DNA of 64,000 nucleotides from Delphinapterus leucas (lineage: Eukaryota; Chordata; Mammalia; Artiodactyla; Monodontidae), in contig NW_022098043.1 of assembly GCF_002288925.2 (NCBI RefSeq), positions 8,268,761 to 8,332,760 on the forward strand. The letters are read 5' to 3'. The translations under genes and the position numbers were made by a program. The notes below the pieces were generated by a model. That model had not been told where the DNA came from. It was given only the letters and a program-made list of their open reading frames with translations, and did no database searches. This document shows positions 23,968-35,800 of the stretch, in pieces (the stretch's first letter is position 1; every line of letters begins with the position of its first letter).

Positions 23968-24729
23968 TAGAGAACATATGCGCACAGACCATGAGCCCAA
24001 AGCATCAATTTTGCTTTCTCCCTTTATTCCTGCCCGTGAAACATTTCCCAATTATTTTTCCATGTTGTTCTTAAGCAAGTAGGTCTTCCTGCTTTACTGC
24101 CTAGACTTTCTAAATAAGGGGTTGACCCACTCGCTTCAGAAATAAAATGTTCACAGGACTCCCCCATATGGAAATCCACCTGCAAGAATAAAGTTTGTGT
24201 CACTGCCTCAGGTCCAGAAACCCATGTCCATTTCTTGCAAGTGGTTCTATCCAACTGGCCCTTCCCTTCCCTTCCCAGCTCACACCCTCCCAGTTCCTGA
24301 TTTAAAAGCTCTTAATGAGGGTGCTAATTAGAACCCGATCGGGTTGCTAATGAAGTAGTTGACAGCCCAGATCAATTAAAAAAGGAGAAAGCAGCCCTGG
24401 CCTTTGGTTTGTAGCCTCTCCAGGAGATGGCGTTATCTTTTTAATTGCTTTGAAATAGGCTTTGCTGAACCAATCAGCCTCTGTCATTGCCGCTTGGCTC
24501 CTGGTCACGTTGCCTGTGCCAGTAAGAGGCTGCACTGCAGCGGGAGGGAAGCTTTGGACTTTGGAAAGGAAGGTTTCCCCTTTCTCTGTGCTTGAAACTT
24601 TATAAACCTTACACTTCTAAGGGGATTGCTCTGCCTAACTACCCCCACCCCTGACCACCGACCTTCTGAGATAAGCATTATAAATCCCAGCTAAGCTGAA
24701 TCACCATGTAACCAGCACATCCCCCATAG
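23968..24729. other. Intergenic DNA with possible conserved regulatory core at 24290-24500
   Basis: It has a 14-bp perfect palindrome AACCCGATCGGGTT (24332-24345) between two GCTAAT words, an AACCAATCAG CCAAT-type box near 24470, and no recognisable repeat. Function is inferred. Confidence 0.35.
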
Positions 24730-24751
24730 TATATATATATATATATATATA
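24730..24751. repeat. (TA)n microsatellite
   Basis: Eleven TA units. Confidence 0.95.
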
Positions 24752-25170
24752 CCTGAAAAAGTAACAGTGAGAATTGAAAGCAGAGGACTGTTTTAAACAA
24801 ATATTTCTTTTTTTTTTTCTACTAACCTGGATACTGGGCTCCAGACACAGTTCTCTAGAGTTTTGATGATGACTTTTGGTAGAAATAACAGTAGTGGGTG
24901 AACTCTGACATAGTAGGCGTGACTCAGTAGACAATAAAGTTGGTTTCCAGGTTGCAGTCATCTCACACAATGTGTGAGGGATCCTGTGAAGCCAGGTTTG
25001 CAAATAGGACAGAAGGGCCTGATGATGGGAAGCAGACCATGAGTTAAGGGAGAGGGGACAGCTAGAGGATGGGGAGCGGGGCTCTGAGGGCAGGGTGTGC
25101 TTACACTGAAGAAGGAGGAGATATATCAATACAAGTGGTTTAACAAAATATTTTTAAAAAATATATATTG
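24752..25170. other. Unassigned intergenic DNA
   Basis: Resembles antisense L2/L1 background in places (GGACAGAAGGGCCTGATGAT). No gene is seen. Confidence 0.3.
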
Positions 25171-25384
25171 AGGGCTTCCCTGGTGGTGCAGTAGTTGAGA
25201 GTCCGCCTGCTGATGCAGGGGACGCGGGTTCGTGCCCCGGTCCGGGAGGATCCCGCATGCCGCGGAGTGGCTGGGCCCGTGAGCCATGGCCACTGAGCCT
25301 ACGCATCCGGAGCCTGTGCTCTGCAGCGGGAGGAGCCACAGTGGTGAGAGGCCCACGTACCACAAAAAAAATAAAATAAAATAA
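25171..25384 (+). mobile_element. Young-type CHR SINE in TA-rich DNA
   Basis: GGGCTTCCCTGGTGGTGCAG, GGTTCGTGCCCCGGTCCGGG, GAGGCCCACGTACCAC, then an AAATAAAATAAAATAA tail. TA-rich DNA lies on both sides. Confidence 0.92.
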
Positions 25385-25385
25385 C

Positions 25386-25421
<36 letters not shown>
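25385..25421. repeat. Compound (TA)n(GA)n microsatellite
   Basis: TA units at about 25386-25402 pass directly into GA units at 25403-25421, just 3' of the SINE tail. Confidence 0.95.
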
Positions 25422-26330
25422 CACCTACCATGTGCCAGGCACCATGGTGAGTACAGGTTATAGAGCACTGAAGGAAACATGACTCTTTGGAAGACAGACG
25501 ATAAACAAATGATTGTAAATATAGTGTGTAAAGTGCTGCAAAAGATAGATTCTGAGCACTCTTGGCAAGCCCTATATGGACACTGCAGACTTCGCTGAGG
25601 AAGGAAGTTTAAGCTGAGGTGAGAAGGTCAGGTAGGAGAGGGCTGGGCAGAGGGGCCAGAACAGAGTGCCCATTGCAGGAATAGCACACGGGAAGTGGGA
25701 GGGAGAGAGGGAGAGAGAGAGCAGGTTTCGTCCTAGGACCCAAGAAAAGTCCCGCATGTTGGAGCAGAGAGACGAAAGGAAGGATTTCATGAGTTGGGGC
25801 TGGAGCAGTGCCCAGTCATTCACAGCTTTTTAAGTCACACGAAGGATTTGGGACTGGAAGGAAGACATTAAAAGGTTTTAAGCAGGGGATTCTTATGATC
25901 AGATTGTATTCTTGAAATATCCCAGCAGCTGTGTGGGGAACTGAACATAAGGAGTCCAGATGGGAAGCAGGGGTATCATCGGGGTTTCTACGGTGGTCCA
26001 AATGAAAGTCAGTAGTGGCCTGAACTAGGATGCTGACAGAGGGGATGTGAGAGGTGAGTACACTTGAGAGACCTTTAGAAGATGGAATGAACAAGAATTG
26101 CTGGTTAATTGGACGTTGGGAGTGAAGAAGAAGGGGTAGTCAAGAATGATTCCTAAAGGTATGCTTGAGCAGTGGATTTATAGTGGGGCTATTTACTGAG
26201 ATTAGGAGTTGGGGGGAGCGAGTAGAACCGGGGCTGCGGATGGGGCAATTATAACGCAAGTCTTAGCCATATTTAGTCTGAGGCATTGAATGGTGATGTT
26301 GAGAAGGGCATTGGGATTGGTGGGTTTGGA
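25422..26330 (-). mobile_element. L2 LINE ORF2 remnant, antisense
   Basis: Minus-strand translation keeps the order of L2 reverse-transcriptase C-terminal words: CLRLNMAKTCVIIAPS (about 26.24-26.29 kb), then ILVQATTDFHLDHRRN and HTAAGIFQEYNLIIRIPCLK (25.87-26.03 kb). It carries stops and frameshifts and has no function. Confidence 0.7.
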
Positions 26331-26550
26331 GCCTGGGTGAGCTGGAGAAGTGGGCATCCTCGGCCAACAGTAGACAAATTTGTGGTGTTCCATGAAATTC
26401 CCTCGTGGGGTGGCAAGTCCCTCCTCCCAGAGGAAGCTCAAACCGAAGCTGAGCCCAGAGGAATTCCACCATCTAATGGTCTCTTAGAAAAGGAGGAGTC
26501 GGGAATCTGCCAAGACAACTAAGAAGAAGCTGCCAGAGACGGGGGGACCC

Positions 26551-26616
26551 AGAGTGGACCTTGTTGTGACGGTTTTTGTGTTCAGAGTGGACCTTGTTGT
26601 GACGGTTTTTGTGTTC
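26551..26616. repeat. Perfect 33-bp tandem duplication
   Basis: 26551-26583 and 26584-26616 are identical, beginning AGAGTGGACC and ending TTTGTGTTC. Confidence 0.97.
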
Positions 26617-27115
26617 AAGGCTTTCTACAAGGAAATCACTGTGGACGGAGAGCCACTCAGGCCTGAGAGCACTGCTTTCCAAAAACATTTAAGCAGCAGA
26701 ACCCCCGAAAGTGAAATCTTACATAGGTGACCCCTGGAAAGGTGGAGGCTGGGCTTGAGGCCCTGCTCACTCCTCTTGTCACGCCCGCCCCCCCACCTCT
26801 GAACCCCAAGGCTCTGAGGAAGACTGTTGGAACAGCCCTGCCCTAGAAGATACCCACTTGGCCCAGTGAGCTTAGGGCGACTCCCAGCAGCATCACCTTG
26901 GACTCTCCTGAGGCTGAGCACCGCATCACCCGATGAACCAACCAATTGCTCCCCGGAGCTTACAGAAATCTGACCTCCGCTTTACTCCAGGTTAGAAGGT
27001 ATCTAGGAGCCGATTACCAGACACCTCGCCTTCTCCCCGCATTCAATGAGTGCCTCTTAATCCTTTGAAACCCAGCTTAGACGTCGTTAACTTCCTGAAC
27101 CTTCCTAGGCCCCCA
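26617..27115. other. Unassigned intergenic DNA
   Basis: 26660-26740 resembles a short hAT-type repeat (CACTGCTTTCCAAAAACATT). No gene is seen. Confidence 0.3.
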
Positions 27116-27500
27116 ATTAACGCATATATGTGGAATCTAGAAAAATGGTACAGATGAACCTATGTGCAGGGCAGGAACAGAGACGCAGACGTAGAGAACG
27201 GACATCTGGATGCGGGGGGGAAGGGGAGGGTGGGATGAACTGGGAGATTAGGACTGACATATATAAGCTCCCCTGTGTAAAATAGAGAGGGGGAACCTGC
27301 TGTACAGCACAGGGAGCTCAGTTCGGTGCTCTGTGATGACCTAGATGGGGGTGGGGGGTTGGGAGGGTGGGGGCGTGGCGGGGGAGTGGGATGGCAGGGA
27401 GGTCCAAGGGGGAGGGAATATATGTATAGCTGATTCACTTCACTGTACAGTGGAAACTAACACAACCTTTTAAACAGCTATATGCAGATAAGAAAAATAA
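27116..27500 (+). mobile_element. L1 3' end
   Basis: ATATATGTGGAATCTAGAAA, GGACTGACATATATAAGCTC, GTACAGCACAGGGAGCTCAG and GCTGATTCACTTCACTGTAC give L1 3' UTR order. The middle (27345-27415) is G-rich. Confidence 0.85.
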
Positions 27501-28885
27501 AAGAGCGGATCCTGCCTGTCCTGCGCTGCTTGTTGCTGCCCCCGTGTCACAGACTACTTGGATTATTTGTTTATACACGCTCCCCTCCTGGCAGACTTTG
27601 AGTTTCTCTAGGGCAGAGGTCAAGACTTTACACCTCCAAGCCAGGATAGTGCCTGGTACAGTGTGGGTGTGGAATAAATGTTTGCTCAGTTGGATTCAAT
27701 TACACTGAATTAAACTTGAAAGGGCCCTCAGACAGTCTACAGTCCTTCCTTCTTGATTATAAAGGTGAGGATAAGCTCCAGCTTGTTACCAGCAGAGCTG
27801 GTTCTCAAATCCAGAATCCTGATTTCCAGTCCAGTGTTCTTAGGATCCTTTCTTGGGTGCCCAACAGTTAACAGCACTGAATAAATATGTACATTTTGGA
27901 GGCAGATCTCCCTCGTTTGCCAGCTGTAGGCGACTCTAGCTGGTTTAAATGGTGCTATCACAGTATCACCCACTAGGCCCAGGCGTAAAGTGACTTTCTC
28001 TGGAGTCATTTTTCGTAAGTAGAAGTGTGACTGTCTCTCCTACTTGCCCTCACCACCTGTCATGGTTCTGGCTCCTTCACAGATTTCCTGTCACTTGGAA
28101 TGCTTACCTTCAAAAAAAAGGGCCACTTCTCACATTTGCTAGTGGAAACGCTTTGTTTGTTTGTTTTTAATCTCCTCCTACAGGATTTGGCCCAAATATA
28201 GTTCCAATAGAAAGGCTCTGGTGCTTTCTGTGTGTGGACAAGGGTTAGGAAATTCCTTGGAGAAAATGTAAAATTGGACTCTCTTCCTTGGAGACAGAGT
28301 AACGGTTCTTTTTTGGAAGACCAGTTGTAGAGCGGTTCTCAAGAGGCATCCTTGAGTATAAAAGTTGCAAACACTTGTCTCTCACTGTTAGTGGTGGCAG
28401 TGCTGTGACCCAGCCCCACCCCCAATTTAGGAGGACTAGGCTGAAGGGTCTGAGAACCTGGCTGTTCACCTCTCTCTCCCATTTATCATTTACCTGGGTC
28501 AGTTTTTTCCCCTTAGAGCGCACTTCTCACACTCTGCCACCTCCCAGGTTTGGGCTAAGAATTATTGTCAACCTACCAATTTTGTTGGGAAGTAAAGGCA
28601 GTGGAAAGAAAGAACAAAAGCTCAGGACTTACTCCCATGTTCAAACCCCAGCTTTACTGCTTACCGGTGTGCAATCTGTCCCTTCACCTCTGTGGGCCTC
28701 AGTTTCCTCATCTGTAGAATGGGACTGATAATGATACCGAGCAGGGCCCTGTGGAGCTCCTGGGCACAAAAGACTTTCTGTGTCCCCCCCTTTCTTTGAT
28801 TACAGGAAATAGGCTTCATTCAGCCTCCGTGACCTTCCCTGAGTTCCAGTGGGCAGATTCAAGCAGTTGTTAATTAGGGAAGGGA
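27501..28885. other. Unassigned intergenic DNA
   Basis: 27610-27700 is L2-like (AGTGCCTGGTACAGTGTGG, AATAAATGTTTGCTCAGTTG). 28640-28740 is MIR-like (TCAGTTTCCTCATCTGTAGA). No gene is seen. Confidence 0.4.
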
Positions 28886-29395
28886 GGGGATGTGAGACAA
28901 GGGAGAAACAACCGGTCTAGAGAAACAAAAGTGCAGCCTTGGGCAGGGTCCTGGTCCCCATCAATGGATACACACAACAGTATCTTTGAGCTGTTTTGCA
29001 GATACTGAAACCCCCACCAGGTGGGAGAAGTTAACGGTTAACCGTGGCCTGCTGCCCACAAGCACGGTGGACCCCAGACCGGTTGGAACCAGAATGTTGA
29101 TGATGCTGACTCCCACTCACGTCACCACCAACCAATCAGAAGAATGTCCAAGAACTGATCAGGCCCTCTTTGAACCATTACTATAAAACTTCTCACTACC
29201 CTCTCCAAGTTGGGACTCACGGTTTTGAGGGCATTAGTCCACTATGGCCCCCTTTGCCTGGCCAAGCGATAAAGCTATTCTTTTCTACTTCACCTAAAAC
29301 TCTGTCTCCGAGATTTAATTTGGTGTCAGGGTACGGAGGCTGGATTCGGCTTCAATGGTGCCTCCCCAGGAGGGTAGTGGTGAGGACTGGAAAAA
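28886..29395 (+). mobile_element. Solo ERV LTR
   Basis: AACAAAAGTGCAGCCTTGGG, CACCAACCAATCAGAAGAAT (CCAAT box), CATTACTATAAAAC (TATA-like), GCGATAAAGCTATTCTTTTC, GTCTCCGAGATTTAATTTGG and GTGTCAGGGTACGGAGGC form U3-R-U5. No coding retroviral sequence is attached. Confidence 0.65.
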
Positions 29396-30335
29396 TGTCT
29401 GTAAAGCCCCCCAGCCGAGTGCTTGGCCCATGGGGTCACCTAAGCAACAGTTGTTGTTAATAAACCACATTTTCTTTTTCAGGTAAAATCATTAGTTTTA
29501 CCTGCCTTAATCCTGGTTGCCCACCTGAAGCAGTTATGATCGGTTATGATTGATCCCTCTACTCACCATTTTCTCAGAACTGAGGGCCTGGTGCAATAAA
29601 AGCTTTGCTGCTCTAATTACTGTTGTCGTTTACTTCACCATTGCGGTGCTTATTGATGGAACGTCTCTTTTAAAGATAGATTCTTGCAGGATAAATAGTT
29701 ACATGTAACTGAATGCATACAAAGAATGAAGCCCAGATTGCTTTTTGTGTTTTGCCTGTTTTGTGTTTGAAAAATATGAATTAATCTGTCAAAATAAAAA
29801 GATAAAGTGTTTAACCAGTGGGGACACTTGGACTACTTGAGTCCCGCTTCTGCAGCTACTCAGGGTATCCTTGGCAACTGGTTAGGCGAGAGCTGAGCTT
29901 CCCAGAGCTCGGCTCTCAGATGGAGGACACACAAAGGTTATACTTTCAAAGCTCTTTGTGTCTGTCAGCTAGTGTCTGTAGGCAATATGTGGTTTTTAGA
30001 GAGCCTGTTGAATTACAAGCAAGATGTGGGTGGCCAGATTCTTTCCCTTGAATAGAAATAGTATAGTCTTTACACTAATGTCTGATTTTAATTTAATAGC
30101 TCTCTGGTTAAGAGGTACCATATAACATTATCTTAACTCTAGTTTAAGAGAGACCTGAAGGGTTACTCTTTCTTTGTATCTTTATACCGGAATCCATCAC
30201 TTCTCTGTTCACAGGCTCTCCCTGAAGGCCTTAGTGGGCCAAATGTAACGTCGAATCCAACGACTGGATTCTCTTGACTTTTCTTGCAGTCTTGGGTATT
30301 TGCTGGAAGCTGTTTTAGTACAAACTAGTTGTACC
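29396..30335. other. Unassigned intergenic DNA
   Basis: No gene or clear repeat is seen. Confidence 0.35.
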
Positions 30336-31135
30336 TAAGAGTATACCCCAAGGAAATCATTAGGAACACCTAAAAGAAGCTGAAGAAATTTATCTCAGCA
30401 TCACTCATCGTAGGAAAACATTGGCAACACCTAAGATGCCCAGCAATGAGGACGTGGTTGACGAGGTTAGAAGACACCATAAGAGGGAGTTTTGTAGAGC
30501 CATTCCAAGTGGCCTTTAGGGAAAGTTGTTTGTTTTTTTTAGATAATGAGGAGATTCTTTTTTTAAAAAATAAATTTATTTATTTACTCTTGGCTACGTT
30601 GGGTCTTTGTTGCTGCACGCGGGCTTTCTCTAGTTGCGGTGAGCGGGGGCTACTCTTCATTGCAGTGCGCAGGCTTCTCATTGCAGTGGCTTCTCTTGTT
30701 ACGGAGCATGGGCTCTAGGCACGCAGGCTTCAGTAGTTGTGGCGCACGAGCTCAGTAGTTGTGGCACACAGGCTTAGCTGCTCCGCGTCATGTGGGATCT
30801 TCCCGGACCAGGGCTCGAACCCGCATCCCCTGCATTGGCAGGCGGATTCTTAACCACTGCGCCACCAGGGAAGTCCCTATGGAAAGTTTTTAATGGAAGA
30901 CATAGGAAAATGTTTATGATATAGTTAACGCAGGACATAAAAATTGTATGTTGAGCCCGATCTTGACTTAAATTTGAGAAGATATATAGATGAAGACTGA
31001 AAGGAAATGGTCCAAGTGGATAATTGTACCAAAGTTGTTCCTTGGGAGTGGGACTATAAGTGATTTTTATTTTATTCTTTATATTTTCCCATATTTTCCA
31101 ATTTTTCACAGTACATACTAATAACTTCAATTTAG
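30336..31135 (+). mobile_element. Old L1M/HAL1-type 3' end, split by a SINE
   Basis: GAGTATACCCCAAGGAAATC and AACATTGGCAACACCTAAG lie to the left. After the SINE come GAAAATGTTTATGATATAGT and a TTTTTATTTTATTCTTTATA / TTCCAATTTTTCACAGTA tail, as in old L1 3' ends. Confidence 0.5.
30560..30877 (-). mobile_element. CHR-1-like SINE
   Basis: In reverse: TTGCTGCACGCGGGCTTTCT, GGCTTCAGTAGTTGTGGCGC, GGGCTCGAACCCGCATCCCC and TAACCACTGCGCCACCAGGG. Confidence 0.9.
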
Positions 31136-32285
31136 GTAGAAATGTTACTTAGCAAAAGTAAAGGCAAAACCTCATAGGTCCAGGGAGGTGATCCTGGTAG
31201 AACCTTTAAATTGGAAATTGGTAAGAAGAGAAATCAGCTGGATATTAATGTTTAGCACTAAGATAACATTTCATGGGAGACTTTTAAGGTGTATTATAGC
31301 ACCTGAGCTCATTTTCATGCCATCCCTGTGTGGTAGGCGATAGGAATTGTAATAATTTTGTGGATGGGAAAAAAAAAAAAAAACCAGGCACAGAATGAAC
31401 ACTGTATTTTGCTTCTACTGATGTTTTTAAGCTGTGAAATTTGGGCCCACATAAGGACATATTGCCACTGTTCCTCATTCATACACACACAGACATTTAG
31501 GATTGGCAGGAACCGTAGAAATAGCATGTTCTCCACTACCTCGCAAAGAGGAAACTGAGGGGAAACACTGAGTTAGCCTAGTATTTGGAAAGATCATTCC
31601 CGTGCCTACTTGTTCAGTATGGAGGATCTTCCAAAGGAGATTTTTGCTTTAATATATAACATTATTCTTGCTGAGAACCTTCAAAAGAAAAAGGAGGGAC
31701 GCTGAATGATTACAGAAGTAGACTGGAGATGGGGCAAGTAGGAAGGCTACTGGCAGCTGGAGAAAGTAGGCCTGACTCCTGGATTCCCCACTGGGTCAGT
31801 GTCTCTGGGGCTCTTCTCATCCCCTTGTAACAGTCAGACTATCACAGCTCCTCCTCAGTGGCCCTCCAGTCTCCTGCCACTGGTGTCTCCAGAACACTGG
31901 CCCATCTATGGTAACTCTTATATTTGAGATTAAGGTTATGCTCCCCTTAGAGTGATAACAGAATTCTAAGCTTCTCTCCATCCCAGTTTTCTGAGGTAGT
32001 TTTAAAAGGTGGTCCCAGTCCAGATTCAGAGAAGGCAAATACACATATTCCCCAACAGTTACCATCTCTGGTGTTTTTTTATCAGTGCTTAACTGAAGGT
32101 GAACTTTTTTCATGCATCCAGGAGTTTGAGGAAATTCCAGAAAAGGCAAATGTTCATGTGAAGATGGAACTTTTGGAGTTTAATAGGTATGTGGGTTTGA
32201 ATGGAGGTTCTCTCTTTGGCTAATTGACCCTCAGTTTCTTCAAAGTGTAGAAAGAAGGTAATCAGGATAACATAATGGTGCTAGG
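31136..32285. other. Unassigned intergenic DNA
   Basis: Faint MIR words at 31290-31560. A 110-codon minus frame (31817-32149) has no recognisable domain. No gene is supported. Confidence 0.35.
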
Positions 32286-32640
32286 TTAGTCAGGATAGGA
32301 TGCGCTGTGCTGCAGTAACAAGGAAATCTGGAAATATCAGTAGTTTGGTACAGCAAAAATTGAGTTTTTGCTCATGTAAAATCTGATGTGCATTACCAAG
32401 TCCCAACTCAATCTGGTGACTCTGGAATGCAGGTGCTGTCCATCCAGTGTTGCCACCCTCTAACAGGTGGCCTCTAGGGTCACGAGTTGGGGAAGCAAGA
32501 GCTAAAGGGTCATGCACTGTCTCTTAAATGTTGTTCTGGAAATGACATGTCACTTCCTCTCATGTTTCATTGACTCCAACTAGCCATATGGCTTTGCCTA
32601 CCTGCAAGGGGATTGGATATTTAGGAGAAAACATGGGCCA
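32286..32640. mobile_element. Old interspersed repeat, family not assigned
   Basis: GCTGTGCTGCAGTAACAAGG, AAATTGAGTTTTTGCTCATG, GGTCATGCACTGTCTCTTAA, GAAATGACATGTCACTTCCT and CTGCAAGGGGATTGGATATT are in the order of a repeat I recognise as common in mammals but cannot name. Confidence 0.4.
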
Positions 32641-32669
32641 CTGAGTGTGCAGTAAATGTTTCTGCCAGC

Positions 32670-32930
32670 TTACTGACATTAATTGAGCCCTTCCTATGTG
32701 TCAGGCGCTTTTATAAATGCTTTACACTCTGATCCCATTTAGCCTTAAGCCTTATGAAGTAGTTACTAATATCTCCATTGTACAGATGTACACTGAGCCA
32801 CTGAGAGGTTAGGCTACTTGCCAAAGTATCACAGCTAGTAAGTGATAGAGCCAGGATTTAACACCAAATAGTCTGACTTCAGGGCCTGAGTTCTTCACCT
32901 CTATGCTTATTGCCTCCCTAAGAATATCTC
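32670..32930 (+). mobile_element. MIR SINE
   Basis: GAGCCCTTCCTATGTGTCAG, CCTTATGAAGTAGTTACTAA, TCACAGCTAGTAAGTGATAG and AGCCAGGATTTAACACC; nearly full-length. Confidence 0.75.
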
Positions 32931-34440
32931 TCCTGGAGGGGTTTCTGTAAAATTATAGGCAATGTAAATAAAACACCTGGCATGCGATGTCTGACATGTA
33001 ATAGTTCCTCACATGAGACAACTCTTTTTTTTCTATTAGCATTGTTGTTATTGGCTACCTCAAATACTTTCGAGTCAAGACAGAGTATAATTATATGATT
33101 ATGTGATAGAGCTTTATTAAAAGGTATCTCTTTTGTTGAGGCACGTGGGGCTGCAAGGAATGCTTTAATATAACCTTGCAGAGAAGTATCAAGTAATTAC
33201 CATCATATGGAAGTATTTTAGCAAGTCATGCCCATTCTTACTCTGTCATGGCATGAAAGCAAAGTTTATATTTTAATTACTGGCCTGCCATGTCTCATTA
33301 CTGGAATCTGCAAGGCTGCTCTGAGCAAAATGTAAGGACACAACAGTAGTTTATCTTGTATTCATTTTAATTAAACATTAGCACTGATCCTGACTTGTTC
33401 TCCGGGTAGTTAGAGCAAAAACACTGTGCTGTAAAGTGATTTCTGAACCTCTTTGTGAAGCCAGCAATATATTTGGTGTTGAAGTGACTCCCTTGCCTCT
33501 TTCCTGCCAGGAGTTGATTGATAGCACTCCTGCCCTTTCTCAGGTAGCCTCAGACAGCCTGAGGTATGGGCCAGTGAGCAGGCAACACGACCCCGAGGAA
33601 AGGAACTGTTTTGAATTCTCTAGATTTGCATAGACCAGCAAAGGATATCACTGAGTCTGTAGAAGGACTGGGGCAATCAATGGTGCAAATAAACGTGTGT
33701 GACTCTGGTGGTTGGTGACATTCCTCCCCAGTGGGAGATGGAAGGCAGAATCTTGGTACTTGAGAACTATTTCTAATTCTCCCCTCCCACTGGGAGTTGA
33801 GGGATGGCTCCTTTTTATTCCTTACCTCTCTCAGAAGCCCAATTTCTGCCATAGACCGCTGACCATTGTCTCTGACAAAAGAAGATGCACTCCTAGGAAT
33901 CTCTCACTCATTCAACTGTGGACGGTGAGGTGCTCTGCTCAGCGATGGGCCAGGATAGAAAGAGAAAGAGACACACTGCCCCCGCTATATCACACACAGA
34001 TACATAAACAATAAACTAAGCGAGTTAGAACTTCAAAAGTGCTAAATAGAGATACCCAGGGGAGTGCAGAGGAAAGGGTAATTAACTCCAAGATCCGTCT
34101 ATGGGATCACTAAATCACATATGTGGATACCTGAGAGTCCTTTTCTACTAATCAGAACCCACAGGTATTACTGTTTCTAAGGACTAAATAGGTCATGATC
34201 GGTAACGTAATTCCCCAGTATCATTTTAGCTTTCAGTGATTATCATTCTGAAGGATCTTCGGGTTAGGTATTGAGACTTTTGGCATTTTGGAAATAATGT
34301 CAGCCAGATATTGCATACATTTTGGCAAGTCTTTAAAAAAGGGTATTCTGCAAAATAGCATGTATTCTGTGGTTACGACTATACAAAAGTACCTATGTAT
34401 CTGTCCAGCATCCAGACGGTAATATGCATGGTGAAGAGAG
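32931..34440. other. Unassigned, AT-rich with possible conserved core at 33100-33420
   Basis: Several TAATTA-type homeodomain words (GTAATTACC, TTTTAATTAAAC) and no repeat are seen at 33.1-33.4 kb. No gene is seen. Confidence 0.3.
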
Positions 34441-34716
34441 TTGTTTTTTGTTCTTTTTCATTTGGCTGTGCTGGGTCTTAGTGGCAGCATGCAGGATCTT
34501 CGCAGCCACGTGTGGGATTCTTTAGTTGTGGCATGTGAGATCTTTAGTTGCAGCATGCAGGATCTTTTAGTTGTGGTACGTGGGATCCTTTAGTCGCGGC
34601 AAGCGGGCTCTTTTAGCTGCAGCATGCAGGATCTAGTTCCCTGACCAGAGAGCGACCCCGGGCCCCCTGCATTGGGAGCATGGAGCCTTAACCACTAGAC
34701 CACCAGGGAAGTCCCA
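34441..34716 (-). mobile_element. Diverged tRNA-derived SINE (Bov-tA/CHR type)
   Basis: In reverse it shows repeated GCATGCAGGATCTT and TTTAGTTGTGGCA units, then TAACCACTAGACCACCAGGG and AAGTCCC at the head. Confidence 0.8.
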
Positions 34717-35220
34717 GGAACAGTCACACTTAATGGAAATTCTGGCCTTTGGGCAGAGAACTTGAAAGGGGTTTTAAAACAGAAACACATTTTTAGGGAA
34801 AAACAGGAAGCTTTTTAGAAGTCAGTAGATCCGGGTCTAATTAGGGATCTGCTATTGATATTTTTCAAACATCAGAGCAAAACTAAGAACATTCTAAATG
34901 TAAGAAAGAAGAATTCCCCCATAACACACAAATGCCACAAACCAAACCATCTTGTGATTTGTTCCTTATACTGTAATATTGGCTCATATATATACACAAC
35001 ATTTAACACAGCTTTAGATACATTTATACAGTTTTCTTCCCGCAGAAGACTATAAGTATTTTTACTTATACTGTACAATATTGTTTCAAGTATTCAGAGA
35101 AGGATTTACTGACTACATTTTAAAACCTGGTTACTCTGGTATCCTTGTTGACGCACGATTTGACCTTGTCTTAAAAAAAAAATAATGTCGAGATTGTAGC
35201 TGAAAAAAGAAATGTCAGTC
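34717..35220. other. Unassigned AT-rich DNA
   Basis: No gene or clear repeat is seen. Confidence 0.35.
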
Positions 35221-35800
35221 TTGTCATCTTTGACTTGAACGGACGTGAGGAAACGCGCCGGTCACAGGTGACCTGGACCGCCACCACTCGGGGACACCAT
35301 GGCAGGGCTTCTGTGGCAGAGGGTACTTGGCCTAAGGTTCTTCCTAACACGTCTGAGCCTTTAATCTGTGAAGCTGACATTCTAGAAAGCTCAGCCGCAA
35401 ATGGAGATCCAGCACAGAGCCCGCGCCAGAATCCTCTGGTGTCTTGTCCTGGTGAAAACAGGGTACGTGTTGGCAACACAGGCAATGCTGTGAGGTTCAC
35501 AGTGCAGCCTCTAGGAGCCTGCCTGGCCTGTCCAACCTTAGCCTGAGCTTCACCGTTTACACCACGTCGCTTTTTGAAACGTAAGCTCCTGACCATTCCC
35601 TGTTCTGCTCTGATTCAACCTGCAGAGCCAGATCTCTCCATCTCCGTCTGGCCCTGGAAGAGCGGCCTGCACCCTCGCCTTTGCCGCGCTGGGCCAACTG
35701 GAACCGCCGAACAGACACCCACCGGATTGCCGCAGATCCAGGCCAGCGGCAGTTGGAGGCACGGCGCCATCTAGTGGAGAAACAAAATCCCCCATTGCTT
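35221..35800. other. GC-richer block without a recognised gene
   Basis: CpGs are more frequent than in the flanks, and several overlapping frames (up to 141 codons) are open on both strands with no recognisable domain. It holds a strong CTCF-type motif at 35765-35777. Confidence 0.35.
35765..35777 (-). promoter_or_regulatory. CTCF-type core motif
   Basis: CGCCATCTAGTGG matches the reverse CTCF core YGCCMYCTRSTGG at all 13 positions. It is not in a recognised SINE. Binding is inferred. Confidence 0.5.
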
